Source: a bacterium
Lineage (GTDB): Bacteria; Patescibacteriota; Saccharimonadia; Saccharimonadales; Saccharimonadaceae
Direction: 5' to 3'
Assembly (NCBI GenBank): GCA_020626475.1
Contig: JAHKZT010000024.1
Span: 1 to 9,092 of the forward strand
Length of the DNA stretch: 9,092 nt
The translations under genes and the position numbers were made by a program. The notes under the pieces were generated by a model that saw nothing but the letters and a program-made list of their open reading frames with translations, was not told the DNA's origin and made no database searches. Positions 5,689 to 9,092 of this stretch are shown piece after piece; positions within the stretch are counted from its first letter, which is position 1, and each line of letters begins with the position of its first letter.

Positions 5689-5796
5689 TGGCTGGACCGG
5701 CAGGATATAAACAATGCACCTTAGTGTCGAGAAGGAAGGCTTCTTCACCAGATTCAAGAAGAAGCCGAAATAAAGGCGATATCTCTTGCAATGAAA
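5689..5796 (+). pseudogene. Possible C-terminal gene remnant (copy B), frameshifted
   Basis: The plus strand here reads WLDRQDINNA, then after a +1 shift LSVEKEGFFTRF, then after shifting back QEEAEIKAISLAMKM. Copy A at 3941-4027 reads WLEQIKQAL, TIYKEG and IQQRL. Shared DNA includes TTGGCTGGA (5688-5696 and 3943-3951) and AAGGAAGGC (5732-5740 and 3980-3988). Both lie shortly after a terminator. No start or intact frame exists. Apart from this remnant and two hairpins, the spacer 5638-5834 holds nothing I can support. Confidence 0.28.
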
Positions 5797-5798
5797 AT

Positions 5799-5829
5799 GC
5801 CCCGCCGTGAAGCGGGGCTATTTTTTTGT
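5799..5829. terminator. GC-rich terminator hairpin between convergent genes
   Basis: GCCCCGC (5799-5805) pairs perfectly with GCGGGGC (5812-5818) over a 6-base loop. On the plus strand it is followed by TA and a run of T to 5827. On the minus strand it follows the large surface-protein gene by 16 bases but has only a short ATTTT tract. It probably ends both converging transcripts, more efficiently on the plus strand. Confidence 0.82.
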
Positions 5830-5834
5830 TTTTG

Positions 5835-8800
5835 CTACGGGCTTACTAGAGTTAGAGTGAGATTCTTATAGCCATCACCGTCGGTTGTGACTTGTTTGTC
5901 GTAGCCACTCTCGATGTCAGTAATTATGGCTTGATTTGGATCTTGGTTTACTGAAGAAGGATTGTAGGTACTACCTCCATTATAGCTAGCTGTTGGGGCG
6001 GTCTTGCCTGCGATAGTACCATCATAGAAGTTTACGCCATTACTGGTGGTCTCATGCGCAATAATACCGTAGGTCTTCGCACGAATGATCGGATTACTAG
6101 TATCGGCAGTTTCGTCGGCAGTTTCGTTCTTGATGCCAATGTTTAGAGTGCCTCTTTCGTTGAAGATGGCATAGGCACCCGTGCTCTCGACACTACCGCC
6201 GTAGATGTTAATGGTTCCTGGGTTATTACACTGAGGCTGAGGCGATAAATCTGATCTACAGAGGTTATGAATGGTTGCTCTTTCGTTGCTAGTTGAGCTA
6301 ATCTCGCCATCGTAGATCGATACGGTCCCGCCGTTTACGAAGATCGTGCCCCTTTGGCCTGTTGCTTTGATTTTGCCGCCCCTTACGACGAGTTCTGTGC
6401 CTTCATTGACATTAATGACGCCATCTTTCTGCTTGGAGGTGATCGTACCGGAGGCAAGAGTTAGTTTGCTGCCCGTTTTTAGACGAATGGCGTTGCCTTT
6501 GCTTGCGGTAAGAGTATAGCTTCCGCCATTAAGCAGAACGTTACGACCGTTTTCAATATCAATAGTGTTTTCAGTTATATTCTTGAGTAAGACTACTTCC
6601 GTTTCAACGCCAGTAGTAGGGACGGCTTCGATTGCCTCGGCGAGTGTGCCGTAGTATTCGCCCCCTACGCTTGCCGCCGCATCGATCAACTCCCAATTTG
6701 CGTATAGTGTTACGTCTCTATCAATAATCGTAGAATAGCTTACTTCTGAAGTGCATCCTTCGTCGAAGCACCAGCCCTTGAAGGTATAGAGTGTTCTGGT
6801 TGTTGTTACTCTAGACCTAAAGGCATTGCCTTTGCCTATCGTTAATTGTGGTACCGCTTCTCCACCCATTGCATTGAACGTAATTGTAACCGTTTCGGCT
6901 GGAGATTGATCCATGAGTACCATCGGAACTTCAATAACTGGGCGTACAACGTTGTTGCTGGAGTTGTCTGCTTTGTCGTTAAACACGAGCTGATTGGTAT
7001 GGATGCGGTAATGAACATTTGTAGCTTTTTCGATTTCTGTCCACATTGCAGGTTTTACAACTTCCTCGGATGCAGGGGTGTCGTAATAGTAGTAACCGGT
7101 GTTTTCGAACACAAAATCGTTCTCGAATGGGGTTGTAATACTGCGACCAGTGCCGCCAAATAGGGCTACGGTGTCCTCTTCGTTTAAGAGCCTTGCAACT
7201 TTATTGTCGTGATAAGCTACACCGATTCTTTCGAGCCCGCCCCAGTATTCGGTAGTTGGTAGCTTGGTTAGAGCCGGACCGTAGTTATAAAACTCTGTCG
7301 TGCCGACATGGTCGCCTTCGAAGTTGGAGCTATAGACTAAGACGGCCTTATTGTTATCGTCGCGGATATAGTAGAACCGTTCGCTCGTTGCATTATATTC
7401 ACCGTCGCCATTTACATCGCAGTCGAGGGCATCGCCGATTTCGAAGCTGTTGCCATCGGATATCTTGCCATAGACAATTGTTGAAGTATTCTTTTTACCT
7501 ACGATCGAACCGCCATCGACAGAGTATTGGTTCTTTGAGCAGCCGCCGGACGAGTTAATACAGGTCTCAACATGTAGTTCGGTAGCTTTCTTGCAGAGTG
7601 TCGGGATTGTCCAATGCGCATATATTGTCCGGGTTCTATCGACGGTTATGCTGCTGGATATTAGTTCACCACTATCGTCGGCGGTAGTATACCAGCCGGC
7701 GAAATCTGCATATTGTTTTGCGGTTAATTCTGGGAATTCAGATAGCGCGATGGTAGCTCCATATTTCTTGGTAACAGTTGTAGTTTCAGAATCGGTGCCT
7801 GAGATCTTGCCGCCATTAGCATTGAAGGTAACGTCGTAACGGTTGCGCTTGTAGTAGAGCTTGATAACAGTATTGCCATGACGATCGATGGTTGCTTGTA
7901 GTGATGCAGGATCTCCGTGGTCGTAACTGAAACCTGTGAAGCTATAGCTTGGCTCATCGAAGTCGATTACGTCTGTTTGTTCTCCAGTTGTGCCAGTCTC
8001 ATGCTTTATTTCAGTGTCGTCTAGCGTGTAATTGTCGTCGTTAACATTTTCGAAGTAAAGCTCGATATTGTATCGAGTATTTGTATTTGGTGTCCATTGT
8101 GCGTAAAGCGTGACGCTGCAGCCTGCGGTATTGCAGAGATTTTCGATTTCTGCCTGGTCCAAGTATTCCGTATCGTTTGCGTCTTTCCAACCAGTGAAGG
8201 TGTAACCTTCGACATCGAAGGTATTTGCTGGCAATGATTCCTTGATACCATAAGTGAAGGTCTTGCTGTCCATGGTTGCAGTGTCGCTATCGTCCATGTT
8301 TTCGAAGTTTACGTCGAAGTTGATAGTGTACTGGATCGGGCTGTAGTGTGCAGTATAGGATAGGTCTTTGTTCCAAGCCGTATCTATAGTAACGCTCATA
8401 TTATCTTCGCCCGTGATTTTGGAGCCGGACCAGCCAGTAAAGGTGTAGCCGGTCTTGGTTGGTTCATTGAGCGTAAAGTCCGAGTCCTGCTTGGTGTAGG
8501 TGTCTGGGTTGCTTGCACTGCCGCCATCGAGATTGTAAGTAATATGGCAGACTGGAGGATAGGCTTCGTTTTGCCACTTTGCTTCGTAGCTCTTGTCGCC
8601 AGTTTCGTTCGAGAAGCTGATTGTGCTGGCTGGGGAGCTACTAGAGCCGTCGCTCCAGCCGAGGAAGGTTTGTATAATGTCGCCGTCGCTGTCGGCGCGG
8701 TCGTTAAGTGCTGGAATATTGACAGCATCGTTGATGGTATAGCTTGTTGGCAAGTCTTGTTCTTCTTCGCTTTCGAGGCCGGCGTAGCTGATGTTGTAAG

Positions 8801-9092
8801 TATTAATGGTGAAGTTCGCTACAATTGTTAGATCGCCGCGTGTGCCATGAAGAATTGTTAGAGCTGTTGTCGGACTTTTAATGCCAAGTTGGTCGCAGGT
8901 CCAGCCGTCAAAAGTATAGCCAGTCTTTTCTGGGTTATCGAGCGTATAATCTGCATCGGTTTTCTGGTAGGTTGTCTTGTTGCCTGGATCGGTAGTAGCC
9001 CCGTTGAGTTCGTAGGCAATGGTATAGGTAGGATAATCTACTGGATTCCAGATAGCAGTATAAGTTTTACCTCCAGAGCTACCCACTGGGAT
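5835..9092 (-). CDS. Giant repeat-containing surface protein: InlB-type repeats, central domain, beta-helix (N-terminus cut)
   Basis: The minus-strand frame is open from the right edge to TAG 5837-5835, 1085 residues. GTG at 9086 lies inside a repeat (VGSSGGKTYTAIW), so it is not the true start. In order there are six repeats of about 70-83 residues (about 9029-7608). They match the Listeria-Bacteroides/InlB B-repeat pattern of YTI-x-Y-LNGG, GYTFxGW and a closing YAxW or AHW, for example KTGYTFTGWSG and VTLYAQWT. A central domain (about 7598-6903) with several Cys and a DVNGDG calcium-type loop ends VVRPVIEVPMVLM. A seventh repeat (about 6896-6687) leads to a C-terminal right-handed beta-helix (about 6584-5877) of short Gly-rich turns such as LNGGSYTLT, VRGGKIKATG, VNGGTVSIYDGEIS and IYGGSVESTG. 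No LPXTG or C-terminal membrane helix is seen, so any anchor must be N-terminal. Such proteins are secreted or cell-surface adhesins or carbohydrate binders; here host contact is an inference. Confidence 0.88.
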   Translation of the reverse strand: MPVGSSGGKTYTAIWNPVDYPTYTIAYELNGATTDPGNKTTYQKTDADYTLDNPEKTGYTFDGWTCDQLGIKSPTTALTILHGTRGDLTIVANFTINTYNISYAGLESEEEQDLPTSYTINDAVNIPALNDRADSDGDIIQTFLGWSDGSSSSPASTISFSNETGDKSYEAKWQNEAYPPVCHITYNLDGGSASNPDTYTKQDSDFTLNEPTKTGYTFTGWSGSKITGEDNMSVTIDTAWNKDLSYTAHYSPIQYTINFDVNFENMDDSDTATMDSKTFTYGIKESLPANTFDVEGYTFTGWKDANDTEYLDQAEIENLCNTAGCSVTLYAQWTPNTNTRYNIELYFENVNDDNYTLDDTEIKHETGTTGEQTDVIDFDEPSYSFTGFSYDHGDPASLQATIDRHGNTVIKLYYKRNRYDVTFNANGGKISGTDSETTTVTKKYGATIALSEFPELTAKQYADFAGWYTTADDSGELISSSITVDRTRTIYAHWTIPTLCKKATELHVETCINSSGGCSKNQYSVDGGSIVGKKNTSTIVYGKISDGNSFEIGDALDCDVNGDGEYNATSERFYYIRDDNNKAVLVYSSNFEGDHVGTTEFYNYGPALTKLPTTEYWGGLERIGVAYHDNKVARLLNEEDTVALFGGTGRSITTPFENDFVFENTGYYYYDTPASEEVVKPAMWTEIEKATNVHYRIHTNQLVFNDKADNSSNNVVRPVIEVPMVLMDQSPAETVTITFNAMGGEAVPQLTIGKGNAFRSRVTTTRTLYTFKGWCFDEGCTSEVSYSTIIDRDVTLYANWELIDAAASVGGEYYGTLAEAIEAVPTTGVETEVVLLKNITENTIDIENGRNVLLNGGSYTLTASKGNAIRLKTGSKLTLASGTITSKQKDGVINVNEGTELVVRGGKIKATGQRGTIFVNGGTVSIYDGEISSTSNERATIHNLCRSDLSPQPQCNNPGTINIYGGSVESTGAYAIFNERGTLNIGIKNETADETADTSNPIIRAKTYGIIAHETTSNGVNFYDGTIAGKTAPTASYNGGSTYNPSSVNQDPNQAIITDIESGYDKQVTTDGDGYKNLTLTLVSP
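6103..6126 (-). repeat. Perfect 12-bp tandem duplication in the beta-helix region
   Basis: TCGGCAGTTTCG occurs twice head to tail (6103-6114 and 6115-6126). On the coding strand it makes the small repeat ETADETADTS in a loop between beta-helix turns. Its length is a multiple of three, so slippage would change copy number without breaking the frame. Confidence 0.8.
6687..6896 (-). repeat. Isolated seventh InlB-type repeat
   Basis: ITFNAMGGEAVPQ, YTFKGWCFDEGC and DVTLYANWEL form a canonical repeat separated from the other six by the central domain of about 230 residues. The Cys pair in WCFDEGC may form a disulfide. It joins the central domain to the beta-helix. Confidence 0.85.
7383..7418 (-). 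other. EF-hand/dockerin-like calcium loop in the surface protein
   Basis: The central domain contains DVNGDGEYNATS, matching the D-x-N-x-D-G pattern of dockerin-type and EF-hand-type Ca2+ loops. The residue at loop position 12 is Ser with Glu next to it, so ligand geometry may be imperfect. There is no second copy, so it is not a full dockerin. Confidence 0.5.
7608..9029 (-). repeat. Array of six InlB/Listeria-Bacteroides-type protein repeats
   Basis: Within the large gene six successive units lie at about 9029-8808, 8807-8571, 8555-8340, 8339-8091, 8090-7848 and 7844-7608. Units 1 and 3 are closest (both have NPEKTGYTF or EPTKTGYTF followed by GW). Unit 2 keeps the FLGWSDGS core but has an unusual acidic N-terminal half. 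Unit 5 is divergent, ending VIKLYYKR instead of an aromatic-Trp closure. Unit 4 carries a CNTAGC pair that could form a disulfide. The units differ strongly at DNA level, so the array is old and not recently expanded. More units probably lie outside the window. Confidence 0.85.

Noticed and set aside
5567..5791. Minus-strand 74-codon frame across the terminator after the cyclophilin-like gene
   Set aside because: It reads through a terminator hairpin and overlaps the end of a real gene; no promoter or ribosome binding site.
6846..8831. Several plus-strand and other-frame open frames of 76-110 codons inside the surface-protein gene
   Set aside because: All are shadows of the long minus-strand frame, with biased composition (Arg- or Ser/Thr-rich) and no start signals.
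7608..9029. CRISPR-like or recent DNA tandem array
   Set aside because: Units are 70-83 codons and differ strongly in DNA sequence; the repetition is at protein-fold level.

Overview
The window most likely comes from a Candidatus Saccharibacteria (TM7) genome or a close Patescibacteria/CPR relative. This is inferred from gene style, not from a marker gene. Four genes have a TATAAT box ending only 6 to 10 bases before the ATG, which implies leaderless or nearly leaderless mRNAs. Genes are packed with short spacers and compact intrinsic terminators. One very large surface protein carries InlB-type (Listeria-Bacteroides) repeats, common in host-associated Saccharibacteria. All eight readable gene ends use TAA or TAG, none TGA, and no in-frame TGA is needed for any product, so the standard bacterial code fits.

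Layout. (1) 1-2168: a divergent pair, a hemolysin III/PAQR-type membrane protein on the minus strand (cut by the window edge) and a CorA-type metal transporter on the plus strand, the latter followed after 12 bases by a DUF308/HdeD-like membrane protein and a terminator. (2) 2167-2982: a minus-strand block with an unrecognised 194-aa Cys-containing protein (consensus promoter, strong ribosome binding site, terminator) and then a 31-aa very acidic mini-gene with its own promoter and a shared bidirectional terminator. (3) 3011-5677: a plus-strand block of apparently accessory genes. It holds a polytopic membrane protein broken by an in-frame TAG, an alpha/beta hydrolase broken by an in-frame TAA, and an intact membrane-anchored cyclophilin-like protein directly abutting the hydrolase. 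Two decayed fragments that look related to each other lie just after the two terminators of this block. (4) 5799-9092: a convergent minus-strand gene, cut by the right edge, for a giant secreted or surface protein with at least seven InlB-like repeats, a central EF-hand-containing domain and a C-terminal right-handed beta-helix.

How it fits together. Block 1 is envelope and ion housekeeping. Block 3 resembles genes known from gut and oral Firmicutes and other fermenters (hydrolase plus cyclophilin-like protein), and looks like a transferred cassette now decaying, or one read through at stop codons. Block 4 is a probable adhesin or host-contact protein, as expected of an episymbiont. The observations most worth following are the two single nonsense codons in otherwise open genes, the leaderless promoter pattern, the acidic mini-gene and the paired post-terminator remnants. 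I saw no tRNA, rRNA, CRISPR array or complete insertion sequence.
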